A DNA stretch of 64,000 nt from Trichopria drosophilae (Eukaryota; Arthropoda; Insecta; Hymenoptera; Diapriidae). A program made the position numbers and the translations under genes. The stretch lies in NCBI GenBank assembly GCA_030407085.1, contig CM059584.1, forward strand, positions 100,625,001-100,689,000. Direction: 5' to 3'. The stretch's first letter is position 1, and the number at the start of each line of letters is the position of its first letter. The notes beneath the pieces are model-generated. The model was given only the letters and a program-made list of their open reading frames with translations. It was not told the DNA's origin and ran no database searches. Positions 24,901-38,505 of this stretch are shown here, in pieces.

Positions 24901-27258
24901 ATATCTTTTAAGGTGTTTTATTTGCTCGGTGTAAATCACGCTGAACACTTGTATCGGTGTACGTTGAAAAAAATTGTGCTTCATACACCAAGGAAAATAA
25001 ATATTTAAATTTTCAATCAACAGCTTGTATGAAGCATTAGTTGTGTATTATTTTTTCAGTAAAAAATTGCTAACTAAGAAAAATTTTCATTGATATTACG
25101 AATCTCTTGGTATAAATATACTTAACCCATTAACGCCCAAGAGGATACAAATTTCACCAAGATTTTTGGAATATTTCTTGACATTAAAAACCAATTAAAA
25201 AATTTTTGACATAAAATTGATCAATTTTTCCGAATCTGCTACTAAAAAATCAATCGAGCCCATTCCAAAAAAGTTATGCTTGGTTTTTCACAAAAAAATC
25301 AGATTTTTTCACTGACATATATTTTTTAATCCTCGTTTTCACATTGGAAACGGTTAGGGAGATCACTGATCTGTGAAAATATCGAACCTTTAACTTTGAA
25401 ATGTGCATGATAGCATTTTGAAAATGAAGTTGGAAACTGTCAAAATGGCGGCTCAAACAGGAAAAGAACGGCGAAAAGCTCCTGAATTTTTTATTCGAAA
25501 ATGATAGACTTTCGGAAAAAAATGTCGCTGAACAAAAAGTTCTGAGAAAAAGGAATCGATAGACTTTATATTTAGAATAATATATGAAATTAACAAAATC
25601 TATTATTGATCGAATGTAACTTTTATAAAATAAGAGTAGACTCGGATCCGCACTCCATCAGGTGCATCGCAAAATAATTTCTTAATAAATTGATTTCCTA
25701 AAGACGCTGAATAAACTAGTCTTCGATACGTCATGAAATTAATGAATTTAAGCTTCTTTGCTTAGATTACTGTCACTACATGACCTATTTTTCTCATATA
25801 ATAAAAAACAGATTGAATATATAACTATAATAATCTCGATATGTATCTTTTTCAAACCATGTATTTGAAAATAAAAAATTATGAATACAAAGCGTACTAA
25901 TATTGCTAATATGAATTAGTTTCTGCAGAGCTCATCCCATTTACATTATGAATGTTTAAAATTTGTACCATTTCAGTTGATGACATCAATAAAATTGATA
26001 TTATTTTAAAACAGTATATGAATACTAGAAATTCAAGTGTAATTCGAATGGGAAAACAAAAATTATGTGAACCAACAATCCGTTACCATAGATGGGTTTT
26101 CATTATTTTTTTTAGCTATATTCTGAATTGATTTATGACATGAAACTATTTGAAATACTCTTATAATATATTCTTTTAACATATACACCAATTTCTATTT
26201 GTAATTTTTACGTTCGTCATTTGTAATCATCATGTGTCAACATTCACTTTCATCTGCAACTAATCACATTTCCAACATGGACTGACCGTTCGTGGTTAGT
26301 AAGAGAAATTCAATTTCTGTAGCTAAAAATCGAGACGGTACTGAAAATAGGTATTTCTCGACTGTCAACCGTAAGTCTTCTTCACTAAAACCCAGCTGAA
26401 TCTGTGTTAAACGTCCGAAGCTCGCAGCAAATATACCTCGTGCTTTGCGGTAAGAGCTTTCTCGAAAACAGGAACCGTATTAATTTCGGCACGGGCCTCA
26501 CTTTGCGAGAAGTTACGCTTTGCAAGTGCTTAATTCATGTAAGCATTCAATTACAGAAGGCAGAGAATCGAATAAAATCTCTGTAATGGTATTATTCAAC
26601 CGGTACATAGTCATCTCAAGAGGCGGTTAAATAAGCCCTTTTATGGGAGAGTCTGACTGATTTTGAATTAATCTAGGTATACCATCCACAAAGTGATATC
26701 AAAGTTTGAACTACATGAAAAATACCATTTAGACTTTTATTTGATTTGCGGATCAACATAGGTATGCGAGGGATTAATCCTCTTAGTATTGATCTTGGCT
26801 TCCGGGAAACTTTCATAATGGCTCTACCCAAGCTTTTACCATTGAACACAAAATTTTAAGTAAACGATATGCAGACTAGTAATCGTCAATCCACTAATTA
26901 AATATACAGATAATTTTAAGGTATATAATTATTTAATAACGTAAATCTTTACAATAGTGAATTATATATATTATTGAAATTGTTACAATTATACGTACTA
27001 CATCAAGTAGGTGGATTAAGATAGTTCTAGCTCCACATATTTCATTCGCCTTTGTTATTTTGATTTCCAGTTTTATAGTTTTATCATTTTATAGAATTTG
27101 AAGTGTTTCAATGCATTTGTTTATTATGTTTCCAAAAACGTATATTGATAATGCGGAAATAAAAAAATGGTAGTTTTCTACAAAAAAGTAACTGTGAGGT
27201 TAACAAAAACAGCATTCAATTCCATCAAAAACACTACGTAACGAATATATATAATTAA
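24901..27258. other. AT-rich region, nothing recognised
   Basis: Starts with a weak inverted pair (ttcatacacc ... gtatgaagc, 24980-25035). A terminus-like ttaacccattaacgcccaag at 25124 has no partner. Nothing else is supported. Confidence 0.4.
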
Positions 27259-27556
27259 ATCTACATTAGGGTGGACCAAACAAATCTTTAAGTGGCTGCT
27301 CCCAGAAATGTAAAAGATGCAAAAAAAGACATTCGTATTTTTTCTTTTTTCAATCAGTTAATATTTAATGGTGCCGCCAAGAGTCTCAAATCTCTCTTTT
27401 TAATGTGCAAACCATATTTCTGTTCAAAAATGTTCAAAAGGTGAGATTCTGGCAATTATTTAATGAAAAAATTATTTCCTGGGTCGCAGAGAACGAAATA
27501 CGTCTAAAAAACTTGCTTTGATGTTTGAAAGTATTTCGAACAATTTAATATTTTTT

Positions 27557-27842
27557 TCGATATACTATGCGTAAAATTTGATTTTACGCACCGTTTTTAG
27601 TGCGTAAAATACGATTTTACGCACTACTGCTGACCGGGGCTCTCTCGTGCTGACCGTCTGCGCCGAGCACTTGTTCGCCGCGGTCATCACACGTGCGTAA
27701 CATTATATTTGACGCATAGTATATCGAAAAATATCGTTCGACACGCGTGCGTAAGAATTCGATTTTACGCACCGGCCTATCTAATCGCATGTTAAAAACG
27801 GTGCGTAAAATCGCATTCTACGCACTAGTATCGAAAAATACT
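27557..27842. repeat. Beaded hairpin repeat, GCGTAAAAT family, largest copy
   Basis: Perfect 15-bp inverted ends, tcgatatactatgcg (27557-27571) and its complement (27713-27727), bound a 171-bp unit. Inside are two perfect 10-bp stems TGCGTAAAAT/ATTTTACGCA with 3-nt loops (27568-27590 and 27601-27623), then a GC-rich core (27627-27695). A second, partial unit follows (27728-27842) with two more imperfect beads (27749-27772 and 27802-27824). It is nested in the hAT-like element. Confidence 0.7.
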
Positions 27843-28504
27843 AATTTTTTTGCATACATATAGATTTCTTCTTTTACCAAGAAATGTTTCGTTACTGATG
27901 CCGTACTAGATTTTATAGATATTTAAACAAATAATTGTTGATATTTATTTATTCTTTTAAAACAGCAGATTTTCAAAATGTTATATTTGTGGATCCAATA
28001 CAGTGGATATTTTATAAAATTTAATCTTCAATAAAATACAACTAGAATAAAAAATTTAAGAAAAAGCTAAACTGATCTATATTATTTGATAGAATGCATG
28101 ACAAAAATTTTAAAGGAATACCAACATATTAATTTCTTTGAAATAAACTTTCCGTAAAATATCCATAACAAAAGATGCAACGAGTAAACAATAATATTGA
28201 GCAGAACAGTCACACATAATAAGTTTATGTTACGTGAGCTATATAGGTACGTTATAATTACAAGTGTTACTGAAACTTAAGAGTTATGGAGCACTTTCAA
28301 CACAAATTAATATGTGAAAAAAAATGTTGTAATTTGTTAAAAACAATTTGTTTTAAATTTCTATTCCTTCATTTTGATAATTAATTTTCAATGGTTATGG
28401 TAATCAGAAAGGAAGTTGTAAAATTCAGAAAAAAATGCGAATTTGTAACTCTATATGAATAAATAAATAAATACCAAAAATAATTTGTTAATTCTTCGAA
28501 GGAC

Positions 28505-28585
28505 ACATTTTTCTTTCTAAATTCAAAATTCAAAATGGCGGATCCAAGTTGTCGGACCGAAATGTAAAAAGTTGCTGGATCGACA
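28505..28585 (+). repeat. Single ~121-bp-family unit
   Basis: The sequence aaaatggcggatccaagttg followed by tcggaccgaaatgtaaaaa matches the arrays at 21.6 and 58.6 kb. It sits inside the hAT-like element, linking the minirepeat to such elements. Confidence 0.6.
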
Positions 28586-29106
28586 TGAAATTGAGTATGA
28601 AGCTCAAATAAGTTGAAAAACGCTTTTTTTCCAAAGAACTGCTTTCTTTGATATTTGTTTATTTATAACAATTTTACAACAAATTAAATTTAAATATTAG
28701 TGGTGTAATATTGTAGATAAATACCCCAGCTACTAGAAAAGCCACCCAGTATTTTTAAATACTTCGAAATTACATTTCTATAAATAAATAATTAATTTTA
28801 AACATTAAAGAACATTTTTTACATGTATTTCGTTCTCTGCGACCCTACAAAACATAGCTGACAGATTTGCACATTAAGAAATCGGACAGTTTTAATGACT
28901 TTTTATTCAATCTGCGTAAATAAGTTTATTTTCCATGTGGAATACTTGGGAAACATCAGTGGCTCGGCGGCGACATTAAATATTATCTAAAAAGAAAAAA
29001 ATACGGGTATCTTTCTTTTACATCTTTTACCATTCTTGGAAGCGGCAACATAGAAATTCTACGAATTTTATTTTCCTGTGTATTTTTGGGCCACCCTAAT
29101 CTACAT

Positions 29107-29789
29107 GTATTTCTTAATGTCTCATATTTCGTAAAGAAGAAATATCCCCTGCTCAAAATATTGTAATCGAACCGAGCAGCATGAAAAAGCATAACTGAAA
29201 TACATATAATAACAAAATGGGAACATGTTTTAACGTTAATCGAATAAAAGCACTATCGGCACTCCGCCGTTGATCCATTAGCAATATTTATAAAATTTCT
29301 GCTGCGACGTTTGTCAACATCACGTAAAGCACCCTGGAGTTCGTTTGGGTCAAAAAGAGTAGGTAGAATTTGCCGCCATGGTTGCGCTCGTTTCCCGAAT
29401 ACGACGGGTGAATGCTTGTCACTCGTCAAATAGAAAAATCACATATCTGTCAAACGCTCCAGCGAAATTCTCTCGGGAAGACAACGTCCATTTCATGCAG
29501 AGATCCGCCAGTCTCTCACGGTCTATCCGCAGTTGATAGTTTCTCTGCGCATACAAATTTGCAAAGTGATGGAAATATTCTGCTTAAATTCATGGTGTTC
29601 TTTTTTCGAATCTAGCATTGTGTTTTATTTGTATTTCCCATACAGAAATGGCAGCAAACTTCATCAAGCAAAACAAAGAATATGCTAAAGGTACAATTTA
29701 CTGCTTGTTGATCTAAAAATTTCGTTGTAAGTCGATTTGACATAATTTCGACCAGTTTTGTTATTTGGGTTGCTTCGCTTGTAAAGATA
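29107..29789. other. Spacer with GC-richer patch
   Basis: Around 29270-29560 composition rises and a 67-codon plus-strand frame is open (29412-29615). No motif is visible. Confidence 0.25.
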
Positions 29790-30345
29790 TTGACGAGAAT
29801 CTAGCCAGAATTATCCTAGATTTTTATGATCTGGGTAGAAACTAGCTCTATAATACGGGTAGAAATCCTACGAAAAACGACATGAATTCTCGCTGAAATT
29901 TACCGAGACGCAAGACATTGAGACAGACATATAGTTTAACATGAGTGCGACAAGCTCCTACAACTTATCGACCTCGGCTCAACTCGAGAATCTCGAATAC
30001 CTCTCGATCGAACTACCAATATGGCAGCTGGCTCTCAGTTGATTCGCGAGCACATTCTGTCGAGATTGTTTACAAAGCTGCTGTAAAGATCAAATCATCA
30101 TTTCAAAAGAAAAATTGTTTACATTTACATCTGCTCGTTTTGTCGAATCGATTGATTCTTACCTATTATACAAACTTGATATGACATTTTCAGTTTGCAA
30201 TTATTGCTTTATGTCGCTTTAAATATATGTTACTGGTCTAGTGGGTTTTCAATTAAAATTCGTGTATATTTCTACCGAGATTCTACCGAACAGATCTAGC
30301 CAGCAGCTAGGATAATGGCTAGCTCAACCAGCCAAATCTCTACCA
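29790..30345. repeat. Foldback with CTAGCCA / GGGTAGAAAT arms
   Basis: The left arm (about 29790-29905) has ctagccagaattatcctag and two gggtagaaa words. The right arm (about 30240-30345) has the inverse words tttctaccg, gattctaccg and ctaggataatggctag. The centre is 330 bp. The GGGTAGAAA words resemble the termini of the TACCC-type short elements. Confidence 0.5.
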
Positions 30346-31283
30346 GGGTTTAAACAAACTTCCAATACCGACAATTCCAGTTGTCATTGAAGCACAAATA
30401 ATATTTTTTGAAACGTGGACGTATTATATGAGTACGTATGAACGTACCGATTCCGACACGTACCGACCGTCATCCGATTGTTGGCCTTTCATTAATATCT
30501 GTACTAGTCCCCCAAAGCATCCATTCAACGGCAATGTGTCGTAGCGCCGTCTAACCGGGAAATTCGACGAATACTGCGGAGAGCTGAACAAACTGTAGAT
30601 AAGGGCTGACTGTGATTGCCGCATGAAATATGTATCCCTCGAGGGTGAGCCTATTTTGTTTTGCCTTCGCCCTAGTCTTACCCTCGGCTTGGTAAACTGG
30701 GCTATTTCTTTCCTTCATCTTTTACTTTCTACAGACAGAATCGATGGTTAGTCGGTTATCTTCGAAAGAAGTAAGATACAGCCAACGTAAAAACTCGTAC
30801 AAATAGACGATCTTTCGTTTCGATTTCTTATTTCTTTGTTGCGATTTTTCCACTACACTTTCTGTGGTCTTTCCACTTAACATTGTTTGTTTCTGTCAGT
30901 TCGAAACTGCGACTTTAACCTCTTGCCCCTGATAGTGATCTCTGTCCATTTCCCTCGACGCCACTTCCAGGTGTAGAAGAGCAGTAACCTCCGGGGGAAT
31001 CCCCTAACAAAATTCGCGTCGAGCTGATCTGGGGAAAGTTTCGGGAAAAGAAAGATTTTGCACGGAGCATGGAAAATTTAGTTTTGAAGGGTTATAAATT
31101 CGCAGAATATGCAGAAGACACCGTCGATGAATAGCCAACCTCTACCGACCCGAAAACATTTCGATGCAAGGAAACTGCAAATTACCCGAGTTTTATTTCT
31201 TCTACTTCATTTCCGCTAAAATTGTTATCATTATGTACAAACCAAAACAAACGGTAAGATTTTTAGGTATATTGATTTCGCAA
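30346..31283. other. GC-richer island
   Basis: Composition rises from about 30420 to 31130. Frames are short and no domain or splice pattern is convincing. Possibly regulatory or non-coding exon. Confidence 0.2.
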
Positions 31284-31375
31284 TTACCCAAGTAGAAACT
31301 TATTAGGGCCCTGATCAGGGCCTGACCAAAAGCGTTACACCCAGATCAGGGCCTGAACAAATTTCTGCTCGGGTA
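31284..31375. repeat. Short TACCC-type hairpin element
   Basis: The ends ttacccaagtagaaac and atttctgctcgggtag are inverted. The interior has two direct copies of gatcagggcctga followed by (c/a)c or aca, plus ggccctgatcagggcc, which is itself a perfect palindrome. Clean example of the family also seen at 301-413 and 10972-11068. Confidence 0.6.
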
Positions 31376-33983
31376 GTTTGTTAAATATACGTTTTTGCTC
31401 GCAAGTATACCAAGTATGAGTTTTATTATATAAAAAATACGCAATTCGACGTTCCTACCACAATTAAACAATAATAGTACTCCAGCAAAATAAGATAATA
31501 TACACGACTTCAATGGCGTAGATTCAACTTGAATTGCCGATAATCCTGAATGAGATATTTTGATATGAATGGTATTCAGGATACAGATGCACAATTTTAA
31601 CGATAGTGGCCTTGAAAACTCTTATTAGTAGAAGCTCCTTATTAACAAACCTTCCGTTGATTGTTAGGAGGTCAAACCTGTAGTTACAATAGAAAATCAT
31701 TCTTGTTCTAATTATTAACTCTACCTTTAGATTCCCGTCACGCAACGATGAATGTTATCAATGATCTTCGTAAAATTACTAAATTAAATTGGTTAAGTAA
31801 TCATGCTTAATATCTAATGTTAACAATGGAAATGAATATGAATATGAAACGATTGGGTAGATTTTTGAATATTTTTACCATGAAATTCATGGTAAGTCTG
31901 AGCACACGCGCAAACGAATACGCACGTCCATATATTCAAGTCATATATTCCAGTTCCTCATAATTTGGTTTCGTTGAAAATATCCCATTCAGTAAAAACA
32001 TCCGAAACCTATACATCAGCCACACCCTCTTACGTGGAGGGGAAGACCTTCAAGAAAATAAGTTTTTTCAACGGAATCGGATAGAAATTATTTCCCGATT
32101 TGAACCCTTGAGGTTGACTCAACGATTTCACTCAACAATGTGGTGTGAGGTCTGAACCAGATTCTCAAGCATTCAGCCGAACCCCAATAGAAGTCGAAGT
32201 CACTTCAAGACCTTATTATCAACGAAGCACCAAATCAGACAATCTGCAATTTGAGAACTGAAAGAATTCATGAAAGAGATTTTGAACTAATCAAAGCTAA
32301 GCAAATGTTTTTTTTTTAAGGAACATTTTTGAGCATCAGAAAACAATGATCAAGAATTAATAATATTCTTGTAACAAACGAGAAATTGTATGAACGTGTT
32401 TTATGCATTATATGCTTAAAAAGATTATCATGGGAAGTACCGATTAAAATATGACAACACAAAATTAGTAAGAAAATTTAAAAATAGTAATATTCATTAT
32501 CATTTAAAATCATTGATAACATAACTTATCACTGAATTTATTTTTTTGGTAGCTCTATAATTCACCAATAGCTATAGAATATTGCAGTATGGAATATAAT
32601 TCTGTATACGTAATGTTATGATAGCTTAGAAAATAAATAGCAGATGCACAATTTCATGCTATAACAACTGTGTACTACTTTTGTATTAAGTGTCAAATAG
32701 TATTAAAATGATCTCCCCAATTATTAAATGCACACAACTTGTGAGTTAAGAATATTTATTTATTTAACAAATTTAATAGCTTTCATGAGCTACTATACAG
32801 TGGCATTCATTGACTAGCACGAATCTGAACAGTCGTACCGTATATCAGGTTTAACACAGATACTAAGAGGGGATCCTATTCGTCAACGTTTACTGCTCTC
32901 CCCATGAATCACTCGTGGAAAGTAATGGATTGTGTAGAATTCGAAATTTCAGAGTCCATTAATTTCATAGTTTAATTTGAAAACCAGTAGCAGTAGTAAA
33001 AAAGTTATTTACTATTTTTAAGATCGCTATTGGATATCTGTTTTCATTAGGTATTGGATAATGTTTTCTAAAATATAAAAGAATAATATATTATGAGAAT
33101 TATTTTTATGTCTTTTCTACAGAGAGTAAAAAATAGTGCCTTTTTTCTTTTCTTATATTCAAATTCAAATATTATCTGGATGATGATAAAACAAAAAACA
33201 GCACCGTTTATTTATGTTTTTCATAAAAGATCAATAAATAAAATGAAATGGCGACAATATTTTGAAGATTCTTAAATATTGGAATACTCCGGTAAGAAAG
33301 CTCTACGTATGTTTAAAGAATAATCTTATTTTTTATCTTAAGAAAGGCTTTTATTAACAATATTGGTAGGAAATCAAGAGTGATGTATTCATACATGACA
33401 GCTGCGGGAATTCGGAAATGTGAAAACCCGCAAATTCCAAATTAAATAATCAAATTTGTATTTAATGTATCTTTTAATAATCACACGGCCCACGCTGTAA
33501 AACATTTATTTCACGTTTAAAATGTAACTAAATGTAGTAGAAAATATCTATAATATATATATATATATACATATAATAAATAAAAAAATTAATGCAATAT
33601 TAAAAAATTTCACATTATCGTAGAGCGCATGTATAATAAGTTCTATAATAATTTCACTGTTTATCTCATGTCGGTGATTTCATCACTAATTGATCATTTA
33701 ATAGCAGAAATCATGTGGGATGTAAATATTTAGTATTTTAATAGTGTTATTAATGTTACGTATGTAATAATAAAATAAAAAAATGCAAAATGACCAAAAT
33801 GACCTATTTACTTCCTGTACACTTCAAATGACATGTCCGTTTGTATTCTTATGCTTATAAAATAGTTACAGTACATTAGATATTTTCAATTACTTGTTGT
33901 AAAAAAGCAAACTAGTCGTCAAGAAATAAAAAGTTATTGTCTTCGATTTTTGTTTTATACATAAAATAGTATTTGTAGTCGCG
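31376..33983. other. AT-rich region
   Basis: Contains an (AT)n run at 33553-33569. No coding or RNA feature is supported. Confidence 0.45.
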
Positions 33984-34206
33984 AGGAAAAACTAGGTAAC
34001 CCCATTTTTTTTTAAACTCGCGAGAAACGCATTTAAAGTTTCACATTTTCATTTAAGGCTGTGTAAATTTAATTTTCATTTTTTAAATAATTCTCAAATA
34101 CGATATTAAATCACAATTTCGATATATTGATTGTAAATTAAAAATCCATCAAGTTTTCTGATATTTCTCAATTTATTTTAAAAATCGGGGTTACTTGGTT
34201 TTTCCT
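33984..34206. mobile_element. 223-bp MITE
   Basis: Terminal inverted repeats aggaaaaactaggtaacccc (33984-34003) and ggggttacttggtttttcct (34187-34206) match at 18 of 20 positions and continue as T/A-rich arms. The centre is AT-rich and non-coding. No target duplication is evident (gcg / agc flanks). Confidence 0.7.
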
Positions 34207-36270
34207 AGCAACCACAGATAAATTCCTATGAAATTATGACTATTTACGTCCGTTATTGTTACCTTTATGTAACGAAAGATAATTGTAATAAAGACGAAAA
34301 ATTTGTTCGTTTTAGTTTCATTTAAGCTTTAATTGACGGCCTCCCATAAAAATGTTACACACGTGGGCTATTACTACTTACAGGTATACAGATATGTATG
34401 CAAAATGGGAGTAGTGTGGGATTATATTTTTTTTACAATTTTATTTATAGCAAAAGTTAAAAGTTTTATGGATTGCCCATAAACATCTGAATTAACTCAT
34501 AAGTTAGTTCTAGTATAAGGATCAATTTGATAATGACAAAAAGTCATAGAATATTTAAAATCTTTTAAAGTTATTTATTTTCGGATTATACAATTCAATA
34601 AATAAAGTCAAATATGACAATCTTCTGTAGAAAAACGGAATTTCTTTCTAGAAGGAATAGAAACGAAGCAGTTTTCCAAATTATTTGTATAAGTCGACAA
34701 AATGTCTCTGCAGGAAGTGTGCAGAATATATTACTTACATTTTAATGAAATCAGTGCAATATCTTCAAAGCATCATATCAGGATGAAAATTTTCAGTTTA
34801 ATTATCATTTATTATTATTTTTATTTATTATTATTCTTCGTGTATTTAATTCTGCTTTTTGCTTTGTTTTGTAAAGGAATTTGTAACCTTGTGAAATATC
34901 CTACTGCTGACTCCTAATGGAGAATCCGAGTGATTATCTCGCACTTAGAAATCGTAGGGGCATACTCCTGAAGTCGCGTGTTCAATTTTTTGGCCTTTAA
35001 ATAATTTGAAATTGTAAGTATTTCGACAAAGCCTGGCCGTTTGTCATTCTGAGGCATTACGACGTAAAGTGTTTTCAATAATAAGTAGTTTAGTAAATTT
35101 CAAACTTAAGTATACCACAAATTGGTACATTGTATGTAACTGAGGAAATTGTTTGATTAATCAGAATTATTGCTTGAAAAATGCTATATTTTTACGTATT
35201 TCCTTTTGGTCTTGCTTAGTACATACGATGAAAAATTGTATTTTTCTTATAAAACACGTACTTCTCCTAAGTACCTATTAATTATATTTTGTAATATTAA
35301 AGTCGTTGCATATTTAGAATATTATTGATAAAATGATCGCTATCAAAAGACTCGAAATATATTATAGGAATGTAAATGGGTTTCGAAATATAATTCTTAA
35401 TATAATTTTGCCTACATATGTTTCCAATTATTATCGGCTAATAATCTTATTGTTTAATATACGAAAGAAATATGAAATATTAAACGTCATACCACAAATA
35501 TAATTCATTCGAGCAATTATGAGGGTAGAGATAGAGGTGTCACTATCTAATGAATAACGTATGAGACTGGATGTAGATTCTATCTTTATGGTTCAGGGTG
35601 GTTTTGAGTTCGTAACATTTCAAGGCCCAGGGGAACACTGACGTAATATTATGGTAATGATAAACGGTGAAGTATTTTTATATATGTATTCGATAAAAAT
35701 TGTCAGTTTTTGGAAGAACAGTATTCAGTTAATCATTGTTTGAATTATCTTGTCAGTGATTTCATAACAGGTCACTGTTTTTTAAAACCTACTAATCGAA
35801 TTAAAATGTGAAGCTTACATCAATATTTTATAGGTTCTCAAATTATGTGTTACTATGGTTGTAGAGATACAATTGTAAGAAATTTACTGCTGATATTTTG
35901 AACACAAAAATCTTTCAGAATAGTTGATGTAAAAATAATGAATAGTCATTTTCATCAAAAGGTAGTGTAGTAAAGACCAAGTGAACCAAGATTTCTGTAT
36001 TTCAAACTATAAATATAGCAGAAATAATAATAATAAATATAATTTGTATTAGAGTTTGTTAATGATCTTTAATAGCAGTAGGCATACTCACAACGTATGA
36101 GTCAAACCATGAATCACGGGTTTTTTACAGACTGATCTATCGCGTAATTTTATAATTTCTGAAAATAATTCTTTAATTCTAGTAAAGATCTACTTACGGT
36201 TAGATATAGATACAATAAATCATTTCTCAAATCTACGAAATATTTTCTAGCCCCTTATTTTCATTAAAAT
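34207..36270. other. AT-rich region, nothing firm
   Basis: At 34930-34995 the order of words loosely resembles a decayed tRNA/SINE head, but the B box is poor. Otherwise nothing is supported. Confidence 0.4.
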
Positions 36271-36297
36271 ATTATTATTATTATTATTATTATTATT
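36271..36297. repeat. (ATT)9 microsatellite
   Basis: Nine uninterrupted ATT units. Confidence 0.9.
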
Positions 36298-38505
36298 TCG
36301 TCTTTATTGACATCAAAGAGAGGTACAATACTTCCCTTTAGTACCAATGGCGAGCCACAGTGACAATGCTGTTTTTCAGACTGACCTACCGTGCTCTGTT
36401 TTAATTTTTTACTCTGAAATTAATTTTTCTCTCCGAACCCAATCAACTCACGAAGCAAAATTTGCTAAGATTTCGCCAATAAATTACGGCAAGGGCTAAT
36501 TACAAATCACAATGTTTCCAATCATCTTAAACTATTTCTATGAAACACAGAGGATATTGAAATTTCTATATCCGCGTCTCAGCTTCGAATCTTTACAGCT
36601 ACATGCAAGTTAAAAAGTTGCCACAACATTTTAGTTTGAATGTTTTGAATTTCTTTATTAGAGCTTTAGGATGTTTTTAATGCAAACGAAAATATATTTT
36701 GCCAAATCTGCATGTCAATTAAACGTTAAAAAATCGAATTAATTTATAAACATTCTACTAGCTGTAGCAAGAATGGTTGTTTGGGAAAAATCACCAGCAT
36801 AAACCATGTAAAATATTTATCAGAATCGCAATCGACGATATCAGCAGAGTACGCATTGTATTTCAAACAGAATCAAGATTTCAGTAACTGAGAGTAGTGG
36901 AGTATGGCAGGAGTTGCGGTCACGCTTAGGGGCATAAACACGTAACACATCATATTTCGGATTCTATACCAATTTACATTCCTTAACTTGCACACGTACA
37001 ATAAGTAATAGTAATTAACTTCCCTGCTACAACTTATTTAAATATAACTTTTACTTGAAAAACTAATTTCCATTTTAAAAATAGTGAAAAAGTCACTTTT
37101 ATCAGAAAGTGGCTCAACTTTCACTTTAAGAAATTTAGATTTTAGTTCTAAGTAATTTATTGCAATCGTTAGGTCACATCCTCATTAACACATAAACAAA
37201 AAATTCACCAATTTTTTAAATAAGATACAAGTATTTATCAATGTATTAAATGCAGCGTATATAAGTAAATAAGAGTAGGGTATATATAGTTTGGAAGTTA
37301 GAAAGAATCACAGCAAACTTGTAAGTTACATATTCAGTACGCATTGAATATTCAATATGATTTTCTAAGTACATTTTGAAAATTGTTTTCCTTCCGCTTA
37401 TATTTATTCTACATCATGTCATACACACACTACAAGAATTAAATAAGCATGGAAAGATAGGTTATGTCACAATACGCAATAACTCTTGAAACGCGAAAAC
37501 ACCGAATTGGTTATTGTCGTCTAACTTGTCCGACTCGAAAAGTTCAGAACAATGTACCAATTGTTTACAAAATTGTAACATGGAACGTTTTGACTTCTTA
37601 GAACTGAAAAAGAACAGAAAAAAGTTACTAATAGCTAAAATCAATAAGTGAGCTTATCATAAAATGTTATGTCAAAATAAACCATTTATTCATATATATT
37701 AATGATAAATAACAAGCAAAATTACTATGTTTAATACAGAATATAATTTATAGGATAAAAATCTATAGTATTCACTGTGGTAAATCATATTTAATGGTCA
37801 AAATTCGCATTTCAGTATTTAGAGAACCCTATATTACAAACAATTACTTTTTCAATGTAATATTATTCTCAACATCTTTTGATTTTAGTTGGGAGACTGA
37901 AACTGAGTACTGTAACAAAGACTCTTTGTTATATGTTCAGAATATTTCTTATTTCTGCACATAAATTATGATAAAACAGAATGTTTTTATTTCTTTCTAC
38001 ACTACATTAACATAGTACGTTACCTGAGTAAAAAGCTACAGTCGGAGACATGAAAAATACGTCTCTCTGTATTACAAACACATTACACATCGCTCAGGTA
38101 TTGTAACTTCTCTGTCATAATTTAGAGCAGTATTACGAAGCATTTTACCTCTTTTCATTATAATTATCATATATTTTACTTAACCAATAAGAAAACCCGT
38201 TATTCATCTATATATTTTCGACAAATATTTTTTATGAATTATCTTTTATATGAAATATTAACGTTCTAACTTATATCTTAACAACAGCAAGTCAACAGTC
38301 TGCTTTCAAAAATTAATTGAATGAAATTATTCTAGTATCTCTACGATATTATCTATATCTAAATATGATGCATATATTTAGATGTATAATATATGTTGTT
38401 TATATGTCATAATAACATTTTCATTTAATAAGATATGTGGGAAAGAAATATGAACCAAGATTAAATTCACTCGTATTTTAAAATTTCAAGACAGGACTGA
38501 CGGAG
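36298..38505. other. AT-rich region
   Basis: Holds the small hairpin listed separately at 37061-37143. A promoter-like pair of TATA words (gtatataag, tatatatag) lies at 37257-37290 without a supported transcript. Confidence 0.35.
37061..37143. repeat. Decayed relative of the CACTCT beaded hairpin
   Basis: A bead agtcacttt/aaagtggct (37090-37113) is followed by tttcactttaagaaatttaga, which matches the right arm of the 63765-63954 element (tttcacttcaaggaatttag). The left arm is recognisable but interrupted. I infer one family. Confidence 0.4.

Larger units (their letters stand above)
27267..29098. mobile_element. hAT-like non-autonomous element, 1.83 kb
   Basis: The ends are inverted: tagggtggaccaaa on the left and tttgggccaccct(a) on the right (13 of 14 match). 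An identical 8-bp flank, ATCTACAT, stands on both sides (27259-27266 and 29099-29106). The inverted arms extend about 250 bp inward at roughly 75 percent similarity, both reaching a gggtcgcagagaacgaaata block (27480-27510 and 28823-28850). An 8-bp duplication with TAGGG termini fits the hAT pattern, an inference from the family rule. No transposase is present. Nested inside are a beaded hairpin element and one minirepeat unit. Confidence 0.8.

Noticed and set aside
25124..25145. piggyBac-like terminus (ttaacccattaacgcccaag)
   Set aside because: No inverted partner or second TTAA-bounded end was found within a plausible distance.
34925..34995. Possible decayed tRNA or SINE
   Set aside because: Word order is loosely tRNA-like, but the B box (gtgttcaattt) departs from the consensus and no stems form.
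37257..37290. TATA-box promoter
   Set aside because: TATA-like words are frequent by chance in AT-rich DNA and no transcript-like sequence follows.
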